NCBI RefSeq assembly: GCF_032362555.1
Contig: NC_083522.1
Span: 9,326,501-9,390,500, forward strand
DNA: 64,000 nucleotides
Source of the DNA: Amyelois transitella
Taxonomy: Eukaryota; Arthropoda; Insecta; Lepidoptera; Pyralidae
Direction: 5' to 3'
Position numbers and translations under genes: made by a program. Below, piece after piece: positions 24,779-37,700 of the stretch. Under the pieces are notes generated by a model that worked only from the letters and a program-made list of their open reading frames with translations, was not told the DNA's origin and did no database searches. Numbering within the stretch: position 1 is the stretch's first letter; each line of letters starts with the position of its first letter.

Positions 24779-27700
24779 ATGGTCGTGCCGAACAAAGGTC
24801 AGTATAGATTTTATTATTAAGTAATACACCAAGATTAGATATAAGTATTTATATTCTATGGTAGGTAAGTTTATCTGGCATCCTGCAGTTTTATATAAAT
24901 CCAGTTTAATCCTAGCAAAAATAAATAAGATAAATGCCAAATAATTCTGTCACTCAGCGGAGGTTCAAATGTTTTTCATAATATAAAAATAAGTCTAGTG
25001 TTTATTCATTAACAGTCATATAGATATCCCGTATATAATCGCCCAAAAAAAGAATCCCATGTAAGCCTTACCATTAGTCGCCGTTTATGACATCCAAGGG
25101 AAAAACGTGGACTATTCTAAAGTGCCGAAAACCAAACGGGAAATAATTCATTAAAAATAAAAATATCCATATATTTCCAGTGTACATGTACCACAATTTG
25201 GACGAATTTTTTTTAATTCACAAATCAAACGTATTCAAAGGACAAACATCATTAAAATCAAGCCAATATAAGAATATTAATTTATTGTTTCAGGAATATT
25301 TGTAGTCGGCGCGAAACGTACGCCATTTTGTAAATATGGCGGATCTCTGCGCGAACTGACTGCTTCGTACATATTCGCTACAGCTGCCAAAGGAGCGATA
25401 CAATCAGCTGAATTGGACCCTAGTATCATCGACCACACATTTGTAGGAAATGTTAACTATGTAAGTTGATGTTTGCTATTAGACTGATAGAGGTCGCCTA
25501 TTTCCCCTTATTTAAAACTTCACCTATCATTTTCGAATATGGGCGCTTATGCATTATTGCCCGCGGGTAGATACTAGATAGTTGCGTAGATACTTACCTA
25601 CAAAACCACAGTAATGGTAACTGGTAATCAATGTGGGTTATTATTAATGGTCATCTCCATTTATTTCTGTGGATATTGCAAAGGGATATCGTACGGAACG
25701 TGGCAAGCAAAATGTAGTGCAACAAAACAATGATGAATCTGGCGATATACCTACCTAATCCAACTAATATTATAAATGCGAAAGTTTGTGAGTACCTATG
25801 GATGTTTGTTACTCTTTCACGCAAAAACTACTGAACCGATTACGACGAAATTTGGTATGTAGGTAGCTGAAGACCCAGAATATCATATAGGCTACTTTTT
25901 ATCCCGGAGTTTATTATATTTAGTATAATTGCACGCGGACAAAGGCGGGCGGCCTCTACTTATCTATAAAGAGAGAAATAAAATTGTCCACAGACAATGA
26001 ACTAATCATAAAATCAATCAGAAACGTGGTCTGGGAATTGGTGGACGATTTGCGAAACATTCCATTTTGAAATAGATCATCATGGACATTGGACAATCTG
26101 GGAGTAGTCATAACGTGGCCTTTTTGGCATGTGCTCATTTTAGGAAATGGACAATAGGTACCTATAGTCGCAAACGGCCCTCAACACTACAGCTAAAAAT
26201 GTACTTATTCGTATTGTTCTTCTTTTCTCAGCTCAGCCAATGCGACGGCGGTAAGACCCCAAGGTACTGCGGCATCTACTCAGGAGTACCCATCGATAAG
26301 CCAGCCCTGGGCGTGAACAAGGCATGTGGAAGCGGCCTGCAGGCTGTCATTAACGGTGCTCTGGTTTGTATGAATTGGATTTTGTTTTTGTACCAGAATA
26401 AGCATACATACATATTGTCACGTCTTTATCCCTAGTGGGGTAGACAGGGCAAACTGTCTTGAAAAGAATGAAAGGCCACGTTCAGTTGTTTGGTTTAATG
26501 ATAGAATTGAGGTTCAAATAGTGACAGGTTGGCAGCCTATCGCCTAAAAGAAGAATCCCAAGCTTATAAACGCCTTTTACAACATCCGTGGGGAAGAGAT
26601 GGAGTAGTCCTATTCTTTTTTCTATTGGTGGTGCCGGGAACCACACGGCACTTTGGCATCTTTTGATTATATTAGTACTTATTTTTCATCTAGCCGAAAG
26701 TCCAAAGTGACCATGGGTAAACCAATGCATGTGACTAAATCGTGGTTCCGATAGACACATTATTAAAAAAAATTTGACGGCCTCTGTGGCGCAGCGGTAG
26801 TGGGCTTGTCTGTGACACCGGGGTCCCGGGTTCGAATCCCGTCCAGGGCATGATGAGAAAAGAACTTATTCTGATTGGTCTGGGTCTTGGATGTTTATCT
26901 ATATAAATATTTATTATAAAATATAGTATCGTTGAGTTAGTATCTTGTAACACAAGTCTCGAACTTACTTCGAGGCTGACTCAATCTGTGTAATTTGTCC
27001 CGTATATATTTATTTATTAATTAATGCCTACAACACAACACACCAACAATTTCAGACAAAACCGTTTTCCATTTCGAATAAGAACTTTCTAAAATGCTTA
27101 CTTCATTAACAGCATATTTCATCACATTTTCCAGGAGATCCTAACAGGCCTTGCCAGGGTGTCGCTCACCGGCGGGACAGAACAAATGACGTCACTACCA
27201 CACCTTGTCAGAAATGTTCGTTTCGGCGCCACCCTGGGTGGATCATACCAGTTCGAAGACCATATAACTACTCAGTTCGTAGATAGCCGAAGTGGGTTGA
27301 CCTTGCAGAAGGTGGCTGAGGAACTGGCAAAGAATTACAATGTGACGAGGGAAGACGCTGATAAATATGCATCTGAGAGTCGCTTAAAGTGGAAGGCAGG
27401 TGATTGGATTTCTATTTTAATCATAAATTTAACACGAAGTATTCGTGGTTTAATTATCGTTTATATATAGAATTCTCATGTCACAATGTTCGTTCCCGTA
27501 CTCCTCCGAAACGGCTTGACCGACTCTCATGAAATTTTAGGAGCATATTGAGTAGGTCTGAGAATTGGCCAATATCTATTTTTCATACCCCTTAGTGATA
27601 AGGGTTGTCCACCCTTAACATTTTTTTAATAGATGGTTCGGTCATGCGGAGAGGATGAATGAAAGCAGGTTGACTAAGCAGATATACAAGGAGAGTGTGG

Positions 27701-30700
27701 AGGGAAAGGTCGGAGTGGGAAGACCTAGACGAACGTATCTTGATCAAATTAAGGACGTCCTGATAAAGGGTCAGGTCAAAAGTACCCGAAACCGCCGAGC
27801 TTGCATGAAGAGAGTTATGAATGTGGATGAAGCGAAAGAAGTATGCAGAGATCGTGGCAAGTGGAAAGAGGTAGTCTCTGCCTACCCCTCCGGGAAAGAG
27901 GCGTGATTTTATGTATGTATGTATGTTAAATCCAATGGAGTATGACTGCATAGAATCGTGAACCTGACTATGACAGAAATTCCACCATATTTAACAAAGC
28001 GTAAAGTTCACATTTCAATGCCTCTCCAGCCCAAACATCTAATGTCTTCGTCGAAGAACTAGTGAGTGTAACAGCGACAATGAGAAAGAAGGAGATCACG
28101 GTGTCAGAAGATGAGGTGACAGATGATGACAGCAGCTTGCAAGGGTTGGAGGCGTTACAACCAACGCTGATAGATGGTTCGGTTGTTACTGCTGGGAATT
28201 CTGCTGTGAGTTTTACTTCTTTTTCTTGATATTTCTGTCCATAGTCCTTCTTTTGATCTTATCTATCTATACTTATAATATTAAGCTGAAGAGTTTGTTT
28301 GTTTGTTTTAACGCGCTAATCTCAGGAACTACTGGTTGGAATTTAAAAATTATTTTTGTGTTGAATAGACCAATTATCGAGGAAGGCTTTAGGCTATTTA
28401 ACATTACGCTACAACTATAAGGAGCGAAGAAATAATGGAAAATGTGAAAAAAACGGAGAAAATTTTTACCCTTGAGGTCTTCAATGATGCCCAAAATAAC
28501 TATTCCGAGCGGACGGAGTCGCGGGCACAGCTAGTTCCTTTATGCGAGGTTAGAACTGTATGTCGGTTTCCACCAAGTTGCATACCTACTACGCGTGTCT
28601 TTTACGCAGTCAATCCAACTCTTTTAGCAATATACATTCGTCCACGATTTAAGAGATCTACATATATTTGTAAATTGACGTCCGGAGAAAATGCTGCAGT
28701 GTAGTTTGTTCCGCCGCTTCTTCTACACATGCGCTTTGGAAGCGGTAGTAGTTATAATTAGATTTAAGTGATGTGACGTCAATAAGTGATACCTTGTATC
28801 CAATTTTAAAATAAATTTATTTCTAGATATTTGTCATTTTAATAGGCTTAAGCACAATTCAATACTGCTCAGCTGATTTATGAAAACATTGCAGGTCGAA
28901 CGGTTAAGTTATCCGAATAAAAAATCGTCACGCACAGGTTCCAATGTTATCGTGTACCATGTAATGACTTCTTTTTATGTTAAGCAGATTAGAATAAGTC
29001 TTCAAGTGCACATTTTTGATCCAATGTGCAGATCGGATATTTAATTCTTGCCTCCATGAAAAATAGACGTGACAGTGTGACGAACTCTGTGTATCCGACG
29101 TAATAGATTTCTCTTATAGATTTACTTGTCGTAAAAGATTCTGTTTTTATAGGCACCTGCGGACGGTGCAGCATCACTGCTCCTGACAGACGAGGAGACG
29201 GTGACCCGGCATCAGCTCAGGCCACTCGCGAGGGTTGCCGGGTGGGCCTGCGTGGGCGGAGACCCAGAGTCTGGCCTGGGTGCGGTCACAGCCGTGGAAA
29301 GACTGCTAGAAGTAACAAGGGTGAAAGAAGTAGATTTGTTTGAGGTTAGTATTTCCAAGTGCCGTGTGGTTCCCGGCACCAATACAAAAAAGAATAGGAC
29401 CACTCCATTTCTATCCCATGGATGTCGTAAAAGGCGACTAAGGGATAGGCTTACAAACTTGGGATTCTTTTTTAGGTGATGGGCTAGCAACCTGTCACTA
29501 TTTGAATCTCAATTCTATCATATAGCCTAATAGCTGAACGTGGTCATTCAGTCTTTTCAAGACTGTTGGCTCTGTCTACCCCGCAAGGGACATAGACGTG
29601 ACCATATGTATGTATGTATGTATGTAGTATTTCGACCGTTATTGCTATTCTACTAGTAAGGAAAGGTATAAAAAGACTTTTGATTAGACGATGGGCTGTT
29701 AAGCATTCAAAATCTGCATCTCGATTCCATCATGAGGCTATCCGGATGAACGTGGACATCGAATATTTTTAGCTCTGACCCCGCAAGGGATAAGGACGTG
29801 ATTGCATGAAATCCACCATATGTGCTCCACCTAAACCACCTTAGACCTCATAATTTTTATCAGGGAGATAAAGATCAGACACACTCAAAATTCAATTCAT
29901 CTTTTTTCATCAATTTAAACCATCTTAAAGTGGAATATTATCAAATTGTTCCACAGATACAGAGTGCCGTGTGACTCCCGGGACCAATAAAGCAAAGAAT
30001 AAGACCACTCCATCTCGTTCCCATGGATGTCGTAAAAGGCGACTAAGGGATAGGATTATAAACTTTGGTACCTATCTTCTTTTAGACGATGGGCTAGCAA
30101 CCTGTCACTTTTTTAATCTCAATTCTATCGTTAAGCCAAAAAGCTGAACGTGGCCTATCAGCCTTTTTAAGACTGTTGGCACTGTCAACCCCGCAAGGGA
30201 TATAGACGTGGTTATATATATATGTATGTATTCCATAGATAAGCGACATGTTCGCCTCTCAAGCTGTCGTCACTAGCAGACAGCTCAACATAGATCCTGA
30301 CCAGCTGAACGTATCAGGAGGAGCATTGACCCTGGGCCATCCGGTAGCTGCCTCGGGCGCTAGGATAGCAGTGCATATGGTACATGAACTGAGGTAAGAG
30401 GCTTAACTTAGACGAGGCGAACCTAGTACCTAGAGACTTATTTTCGGACATTGAAAGGCAATGTCTCATCCTATCTTTCTTTCAAGCTTCAAGGTAACTG
30501 GATTGGTAGAAAGAGAGAGAAGACCTATTTTCGTTGAAGGTTGGTAATTAAGGGAACATTTTTAGATTCTGAGAACATAACCACTGCACAAGTGCCTAAT
30601 GTAATGACTACTGTTATGGTTACATACATACATAAAATCACACCTCTTTCTCTGCATAGGAACTTCCTTCGCTTCATCCACATTCATAACTCTCTTCATG

Positions 30701-31521
30701 CAAGCTCAGCAGTTTCGGGTACTCTTGACCTGACCCTTTACCAGGACGTCCTTAATTAGATCAAGATACGTTCGTCTAGGTCTTCCCACTCCGACCTTTC
30801 CCTCAACACTCTCCTTGTATATCTGCTTAGTCAACCTGCGTTCATTCATCCTCTTCACATGACCAAACCATCTTAACATACTCTTTTCTATTCCTGTAAC
30901 TACATCGTCTTTCACATCACAACATTCCCTTATCACGCTGTTCCTTATCCGGTCACTCAATTTCACACCCATCATACTCCTTAACGCTCTATTATGGTTT
31001 TCGACGACTATTCATATTTATATAAGTATAATATATACTAGATTTCACTGGGGCTTGGCTCCCAATAATCAGTACAGTACCTACGGTAGTAGTACCCTAT
31101 GTTTCTCCTGAAGGTTGAGTCCATCTCTGTGCTATTTAATAAGTCTATTCAGAAATTTATTCCTAACAAACAACAAAACAAACCGTTTCTCTTTATTATA
31201 TAAACATTTACATACATATAATCGCGTCTATATCCCTTGCGGGGTAGACAGAGCCAACAGTCTTGAAACAACTGAAAGGCCATATTAATCTGTTGTGCAA
31301 AAGATGGAATTGAGAATCAAATAGTGACAGTTTGGTAGCCCATCGCCTACAAGAAGAATCCCAAATTGAAGAATTAACGTTTTATAGTAGTTGCATTTTA
31401 TATAATAACAAATTTACTGTTTTTTTTACTAAATTTCAGGCGTCGTAACTTAAAAACTGGAGTAGTCGCGTCGAGTTGCGGTGGAGGGCAAGGAATAGCC
31501 TTATTGCTAGAAAATATGTGA
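24779..31521 (+). CDS. Thiolase-family protein, copy C, altered active site (8 exons)
   Basis: Exons: 24779-24797, 25294-25460, 26232-26363, 27135-27399, 28030-28205, 29153-29344, 30239-30393, 31440-31521; 395 aa with no internal stop. It is an ACAA2 paralogue: same exon structure, acyl-acceptor Cys94 (NKACGSGLQ), His351 (LGHPVAASG) and Cys382 (SCGGGQG) retained. Several hallmarks are changed: NEAF is SDMF (319-322), MGIGPVPA is SGLGAVTA, DEHPRP is replaced by an acidic stretch (EDEVTDDDSS), and PFGxxGG is PFCKYGG. In thiolases the NEAF Asn helps form an oxyanion hole; SCP2-type thiolases carry HDCF there. It may have shifted substrate or reaction, or a non-catalytic role. The open frame across all eight exons argues for a functional gene. 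Confidence 0.88.
25048..25140 (-). mobile_element. R1 fragment, decayed
   Basis: Reverse head half in thiolase C intron 1. Confidence 0.55.
25759..25959 (+). mobile_element. R4 Helitron-type element, diverged
   Basis: TCCAACTAATATTATAAATG start and GGCGGCCTCTAC end. Confidence 0.75.
26400..26655 (-). mobile_element. R1 element
   Basis: Reverse copy in thiolase C intron 3 with a short internal loss around 26560. Confidence 0.8.
26776..27022 (+). mobile_element. R2 tRNA-derived SINE
   Basis: Near-consensus head, B box GGTTCGAATCC and full tail. Confidence 0.88.
27470..27627 (+). mobile_element. R7 unclassified short repeat
   Basis: Shares 'ttctcatgaaattttgtgag'-type sequence and a 'ccttaacatttttttaa' end with 58715-58870. 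Confidence 0.6.
27628..27927 (+). mobile_element. R5 RTE-like LINE 3' fragment
   Basis: Encodes the C-terminal [19 protein letters not shown]... stretch of the LINE ORF through AYPSGKEA and ends in (TATG)n. 5'-truncated. Confidence 0.8.
28266..28534 (+). mobile_element. R3 Helitron-type element
   Basis: TCTATACTTATAATATTAAG start and GCACAGCTAG end, in thiolase C intron 5. Confidence 0.85.
28657..28830 (+). mobile_element. R8 unclassified repeat
   Basis: Shares 'gaaaatgctgcagtgtagtt' and 'aagtgataccttgtatccaa' with 44375-44525 and 49385-49497; the A/T-rich 3' end looks like a retroelement tail. Confidence 0.6.
29356..29624 (+). mobile_element. R1 element, full length, with TSD
   Basis: 9-bp duplication TAGTATTTC at 29347-29355 and 29625-29633. 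It begins 12 nt after the thiolase C exon 6 donor. Confidence 0.85.
29664..29812 (+). mobile_element. R1 fragment, diverged
   Basis: Sense 3' half with many substitutions. Confidence 0.6.
29965..30232 (+). mobile_element. R1 element abutting thiolase C exon 7
   Basis: Sense full-length copy whose tail (gttatatatatatgtatgta) is separated from the exon by only 'ttccatag'; branch-point and acceptor context must be supplied by the element. Confidence 0.82.
30624..30985 (-). mobile_element. R5 RTE-like LINE 3' fragment
   Basis: Reverse copy in thiolase C intron 7, encoding MMGVKLSDRIRNSVIRECCD and downstream residues. Confidence 0.8.
31225..31365 (-). mobile_element. R1 fragment
   Basis: Tail-side half, reverse, in thiolase C intron 7. 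Confidence 0.7.
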
Positions 31522-31569
31522 AGAAAATGTGCCAAATTTAGATTTTAATATGTACTAGCAACTGATGCT

Positions 31570-32330
31570 AGAATATTGTTAAAAATCATACAAATCAATA
31601 CGAAAGAAATGACAGCATGTAATATTTTGATTGGAGGAGAAAAAGTGGAGCAAGTGAAAGAGTTTGTATATCTAGGATCAAAGTTTACATCAGATGGCAA
31701 GTATGATAGTGATATTGAAAGGAGAGTGAACGCGGGGAACATGGTGAATGGAGCTTTGCATGCCTTTATGAGCAGTCAGAAACTATCCAAAAAGGCTCGA
31801 CTGGCTGTGCACAGGGGCGTGTTGGTCCCGACATTAATGTATGGGAGTGAAAGTTGGGTATGGCAAAAGAAGCATGAAAGCAGAATAAATGCAGTGGAAA
31901 TGAGAGCGTTAAGGAGTATGATGGGTGTGAAATTGAGTGACAGGATAAGGAACAGCGTGATAAGGGAATGTTGTGATGTGAAAGAAGATGTAGTTACAGG
32001 AATAGAAAAGGGTATGTTAAGATGGTTCGGTCATGTGGAGAGGATGAATGAAAGCAGGTTGACTAAGCAGATATACAAGGAGAGTGTGGAGGGAAAGGTC
32101 GGAGTGGGAAGACCTAGACGAACGTATCTTGATCAAATTAAGGACGTCCTGGTAAAGGGTCAGGTCAAAAGTACCCGAAACCGCCGAGCTTGTATGAAGA
32201 GAGTTATGAATGTGGACGAAGCGAAAGAAGTATGCAGAGATCGTGGCAAGTGGAAAGAGGTAGTCTCTGCCTACCCCTCCGGGAAAGAGGCGTGATTTTA
32301 TGTATGTATGTATGTATGTATGTATGTATC
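31570..32330 (+). mobile_element. R5 RTE-like LINE, longest copy (3' ORF end)
   Basis: A 239-residue open frame (31576-32295) matches the region after the reverse transcriptase in RTE-type non-LTR retrotransposons: [41 protein letters not shown] and [13 protein letters not shown]. The end encodes AYPSGKEA-stop, followed by TGATTTTATG and (TATG)n. The 5' two-thirds, including endonuclease and polymerase motifs, is absent, so this copy cannot move by itself. It lies just downstream of the thiolase C stop. Confidence 0.85.
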
Positions 32331-33089
32331 ATACAAATCAGAATAAAAATTATATGGTTCCTTTTCTACATTTTAATGATTCCAAATAACGACTTAATTA
32401 CGTCATATCCATATGTCAGATATTTTATTCGGAGACATATTGTAATATAGTATACAATAAAGGTCCTGTTTTTACTATTTCACCATTTAAAAATCTTGAT
32501 AATTTTAAGTGTACTGTAAAGTACTGAAATATGTTTACTGTAACATAAGTACTAAAGTACTGAAAAAAGTCGCAAGGTGTACATTTACAGTGAATTATTA
32601 TTTTGTGGTACTATAAGGCAGGTTACGTAAGAATTGAAATCAATTTAAACAAGGTATATTCATTTTTAGGTATGTATATTATTATTGAATAAAACCTAAG
32701 TCCATTTAAATGCTACTCGTATGTACATACAGTGAACTGCAGATTAACTTGAACCCCAGTTCATACAAACCAAAATATTGAGAAGTCAAGTTTCTTTGCA
32801 GGTCTCTATACAATAGATACAAATAGTGTTATAAGAAATTATCTAACTTTTGGAAATTGAAGTTTTATACCTATGCTAAATTAAAATAATAATTACATGA
32901 CATACCAACATATGTACTTATTAATTATGTATATTTCAATATTTATCTAACATGGTATGACAATACTATGAAAGAATTTCATATACCTTATCACTAAGTT
33001 AATATAAAAAACCTAGTTTCCTTATAAATAGGAAGAAGTTAAATATATAATATATAAATATAAATAATAATAAAATGTTACTGTAATTA

Positions 33090-34307
33090 CTATGTGAGAG
33101 TTTCTCCCTTAGTTACCTGTAAAAAAGAATATATGTATTTACTATGTCAAGCTGTTACAAATCATGGAAAAATGTAAAATATGTATATACTAGAGGCCGC
33201 CCGCAACTTCGTCCGCATGGAAACCCTATCAATCCCGCGGGAACTCTGGGATAAAAAGTAGCCTATGTGTTATTCTGGGTCTTCAGCTACCTACATACCA
33301 AATTTCATGGTAATCGGTTCAGTAGTTTTTGCGTGAAAGAGTAACAAACATCCATACAAACTTTCGCCTTTATAATAGTAGTAGGATTTATTTTATTTTT
33401 AACCAGCTTAAAAAAAAAAGTTGGTTCTGAATTTTAAATATGTTTGTATATTTGTCTGCAATTATCTCGCTTTTCATTGAACCAATTTTGATGCAGTTTT
33501 CAGGAAAGTGTTTGTTACACTTAGGAGAATGCTTTACTGACATCAAAAAGCAGTATATCAATGGGAGGCAGATCCCTTATTTATATTGAATAAGTCTTTT
33601 TATTATTTAGACACCTGTCAAATTAAAGACTAATTTACCCATTGGTTCTTATTTTTAACTCCTATTTTTCCTATATAATTCTGTCACTGTACAATTCTAC
33701 ATTTAGGTCAGTTCACACTAAGAAAAGATGTGACATACCATTTTATAAGAGAGACTTTGTTGCCTCTCTCAGCACAAATTGACTTTAAGGTTCTCATGAC
33801 CTACTTTACAGGTTGCCTATTATTTTACCAGCCTCCTTCACATCTATTGATTACATAAAAAATGTTTCTACTGACTATCCTATCAAAACAAATTGTTCAG
33901 ACAACATTAAACTTACACAAGCCTCCAAATAGTCAATCTTCCTCTCCAAAGATGTCAATTTCTCATTCAAAGTGGCGAGTCGCGATCTGCATGACATGTC
34001 TACAACAAAACAAAATGATGGTTAAAAAACAAAACAAAACAAACATTGGTATCAGGTCTCTGAGAATATTGCATCTGGTTAAAGTTTCTTGGATACGGAT
34101 CTCGTTCGGCTTGGAAGAAAATATGTAGTACACAATTTAAATCAGAGAAGTTAACAACGAAAGCGTTTGATCAAGCTTTCACTTACCGAAAGAATTTAGA
34201 AAATCGGTGATCTTTTTTATGCTTCCCGTGATAACCTCTATGTATTCCCTATTAGCCCAATCCTGTTGGATTTGCTTTTGTATTGTTTCACGAGGAGGTG
34301 CAGCCAT
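33090..34307 (-). CDS. BRK1: BRICK1 / HSPC300, SCAR/WAVE complex subunit (3 exons)
   Basis: Exons on the minus strand: 34187-34307, 33917-33999, 33090-33116; 76 aa (human 75). Exon 1 gives [20 protein letters not shown], exon 2 [20 protein letters not shown] and ...DYLEAC, and exon 3 is a 27-nt exon VTKGETLT-stop preceded by cttttttacag. The protein is a short coiled coil in the pentameric SCAR/WAVE regulatory complex, which drives Arp2/3 actin branching at the cell cortex. Both introns have good GT-AG ends; the donor after exon 2 (gtaagt) would, if read through, give a different C-terminus and a stop, so the small exon decides the model. A reverse R4 element (33190-33386) sits in intron 2. 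Confidence 0.95.
33190..33386 (-). mobile_element. R4 Helitron-type element
   Basis: CTAG-end first (CTAGAGGCCGCCCGC), TC-end at GTAGGA; in BRK1 intron 2. Confidence 0.85.
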
Positions 34308-34727
34308 TTCGAGATTTGTATGTAGAATAGAATAGAAATATAGTTTTTATAAGAACTTAGGCAAATAAATTTGACAAATCTTAAGAATTTGGGGTTTTTA
34401 CAGTTTACACACAACAAAGCTAAGATATTTCTTGTATTGTTGAAAGTCACAAACTAAGGAGAGATACTATTGAAAGTCAAGTCAAGTCAAACTTGAACAG
34501 ACAAGGACAGGCAGATGCTGACAGTGACAGTCCGATGCGAAGAACAGGCTAAACAAAAGATCAAAGCAAAGGTACATCAATTATGAACAGCTGATTTATA
34601 TCAATTGTCAATGTCATTTATTTGAGTAACTGTCATTATCAAACACTGAATCGAAGTTGCCGGCGCCACGAATTTTGTTTTATTTTTGTATAATATATAA
34701 TATTTCTAAAAACAGACCAAAAAAATA
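34308..34727. promoter_or_regulatory. Shared BRK1/FOCAD intergenic region
   Basis: 420 bp separate the divergent start codons. No repeats and no TATA box were seen, as expected for a bidirectional housekeeping promoter. Confidence 0.45.
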
Positions 34728-37700
34728 ATGGATGAAATTGAGTATAAATTAAACACAAAAAATAGTGTCTTAATAGTTAACGCTGTTGATAAATTGATAT
34801 CAATAATTAAATCCAAATATAAACCTTGTGAAAGGCAGAAGTTTGTTTTGGAGAATGAGGAATTAAAGTTTTTGAGAGAGAAATGTTCTTCAAAGGATCC
34901 TATGGTGAGCCTGACGGCATGCCAGGGTTTGCTGGCCCTGGTGGAACTGGGGGTTGTGGAGATTGGTCAGACTATGTCGATAGTCGTGACTCTGTTACCA
35001 AGTGCACAGTAAGCAATTTATCTTGCCATATTTTCGTACATTTAAAGGTTAAGTTTTTATATTAACTTTATGAAATACTTATTGCCGTATCTTTTAGTAA
35101 TAATGAATCTTACCAGTGTAGAGTGGTTGTTCATGAACATGGACTAGGCTTGTTATAAAGTGAGAACCTCTATAACTTATGATGAGAAGGTAGGAAGATA
35201 GAGAGAGAAGATGTGACATATTCATTGCCAACATATCTGAATAGACACATAGAAAGAGGTACATGTTTTATAGTAAGAAACTCTAACTTATGATGAGAAG
35301 GTAGGAAGATAGAGAGAGAAGATGTGACATATTCATTGCCAACATATCTGAATAGACACATAGAAAGAGCTACCAAGCTGGAAAGGCTAGTAGTATTAAT
35401 TAGTATTTAAACCCACCAAAACATTTTCCATTAAACTCTTAATGGAATTGATATTCCTTTAATTTCTTTTACAGCAACCATGCCGCCATCATTTCAACTA
35501 TGGCAGGCCTTTTAATTTTGGACCTGAAGTCCCGTCTGGTGCCTGGTCAGCCATACAAATGTCAGTTTGGTTTGAAGTCTCCGCAGCATCCGTTCATAAC
35601 CGTTTTGGAGAAGAATAAGGCTGAAGATGAAGTATTGGTGCAGATGCATGCATTGTGCACTCATCCTGATTATATGTGAGTGAATTACTACAAATCAGCG
35701 CCACAAATTACAACATATATCATCGCTGTTATATGCGACCAGTAAGTTGCTGGCTAACCTCATCACCCAAGGCTCGGTATGTGACCATATGAGACCTTTA
35801 GACTGCCTTAAGACTTTATAGTCTGATTGTTATATTGTTTCCATCATGTTTCCAGAGTATCGTCTAACAGTTTAGAACTTCTTCGAGCAGTGTTCCTGTG
35901 GCTGACTTGCAACCCTCGCCGCAGCAGCAGCATCAGGCCGTGGCAGTTGCTGCTCAGCTTGCCGCACTCCGCGCAGCAGAGCGAACTGCTTCTCACCTGC
36001 TTGTCTTGTCAGCAGGTCTGTGTTACGGAAGCTTCTAGAGTATTAGTGGGGTTCAAGTGTTTTGTACGATGGGCATGGCACCAAATTGAACATTTTTCGC
36101 GAGGTTTTAGTTTGGAAACCGTAATTCTGTCAATGTTTAGTCAAATGTCGTATTGATGAGCTGAGCATGAGAGAACATGAGCTGAAGTGGTTTTAACTAA
36201 TTTATTTGACATCAAAGAATGTTGTGAAATCAAAAGATATGACAATAATTAAGTGATGTCGGTCTGTAATCTTTGCAAATTAATTTGCTGTTCTGTTTGA
36301 GTCTCATTGGTTTGCCTTTTTTTCAGATATGTAACCCAGAATTAATGGAGGGAGCTTTAGCGGCGTACTCCGCAGTGTTGGAGGCGTATGTTTACAAACA
36401 AAATGGCGACTACATAGCGGCTCTACTGCCCATGCTGGCCAGGATATCAGTGGAACTTGTTGCTCATGGGTAAGTTTATTATCTTAATCCTTCTCCTGAA
36501 GTTACTCCCGATTGCATCCTCACCAACTTGAAGAAGAGCCCGGGCCTTGCCTTTGACCAGAGACTCTGGATTAGGTCAGTCAGGTTTTTACATGAAGCCA
36601 CTCCCATCTGATAAATTGACAGTAGAATTGGTAAGGTGCCCGGGTAAAACTGGATATACTGGAGCAGACAACTGGATGTGAAACCATGATCAATTCCAAT
36701 ACAGGTCAGCTTCCCCTGTACAGGTTGTGGAGGTCAGACGGGAGTCGCTTCGTGTAAAAACCTGACTCATACCCCGGGCTCCTCTCCAGAGTGGTGAGGA
36801 AGAAGAATGGTTTTGACGATAGTTGGTATCATTGTTCGTTTTATTTGACAAATGTAGGCAACCTTCTTGTACGCCATAGCAACGGTTGCCATGGATGTTG
36901 TTGATTTAGGAATAATGTCAAATTAATTTTACATACATACATATGGTCACGTCTATATCCCTTGCGGTGTTGACAGAGCCAACAGTCTTGAAAATACTGA
37001 ATTGCCACGTTCAGCCATTTGGCTTAACGATGGAATTTTTATTGTCAAAAAGATAATCTCAATTTTATGTTGAATAATATAGTGATTTTTAACTGATTAT
37101 TTCTCTCCTCTTTTCTCCTTCTATCTTTTGTAGGAATAAATAACTTTATAACTATACTTACATACATAAAATCACGCCTCTTTCCCGGAGGGGTAGGCAG
37201 AGACTACCTCTTTCCACTTGTCACGATCTCTGCATTCTTCCTTCGCTTCATCCACATTCATAACTCTCTTCATTCAAGCTCGGCGGTTTCGGGTACTTTC
37301 GACCTGACCCTTTACCAGGACGTCCTTAATTTGATCAAGATACGTTCGACTAAGTCTTCCCACTCCGGCAAGGGATATAGACGGATTATATATATATATG
37401 TATGTATAGTTATACACATATCTATAGTTATACAAATGTAACGTTGTGCAGCAAAGACCCGCGCGCGTGCTACAGCCGCCTGGAGCGCTGCGGGGCGGAG
37501 CACCCGGCGCTGGGCGCGGCGCTGCTGGCGCTCGCCGTGCCCGCCAGCGCCGCGCTGCATCTGCACGAGCTGTTTTCTACTGGTATCTCATTTCGTTTAG
37601 ATAACATACAGTCATCTTGTACTCAAATCTCATTTAGTTACTTTAGACAATTTACATGTTTTCTCATAAATTAAAAATTGAAACAAAATAATAAGTACAT

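Noticed and set aside
31576-32295. A 239-residue frame that could be taken for a host gene
   Set aside because: It is the C-terminal end of an RTE-like LINE ORF; at least five shorter copies occur in this window.
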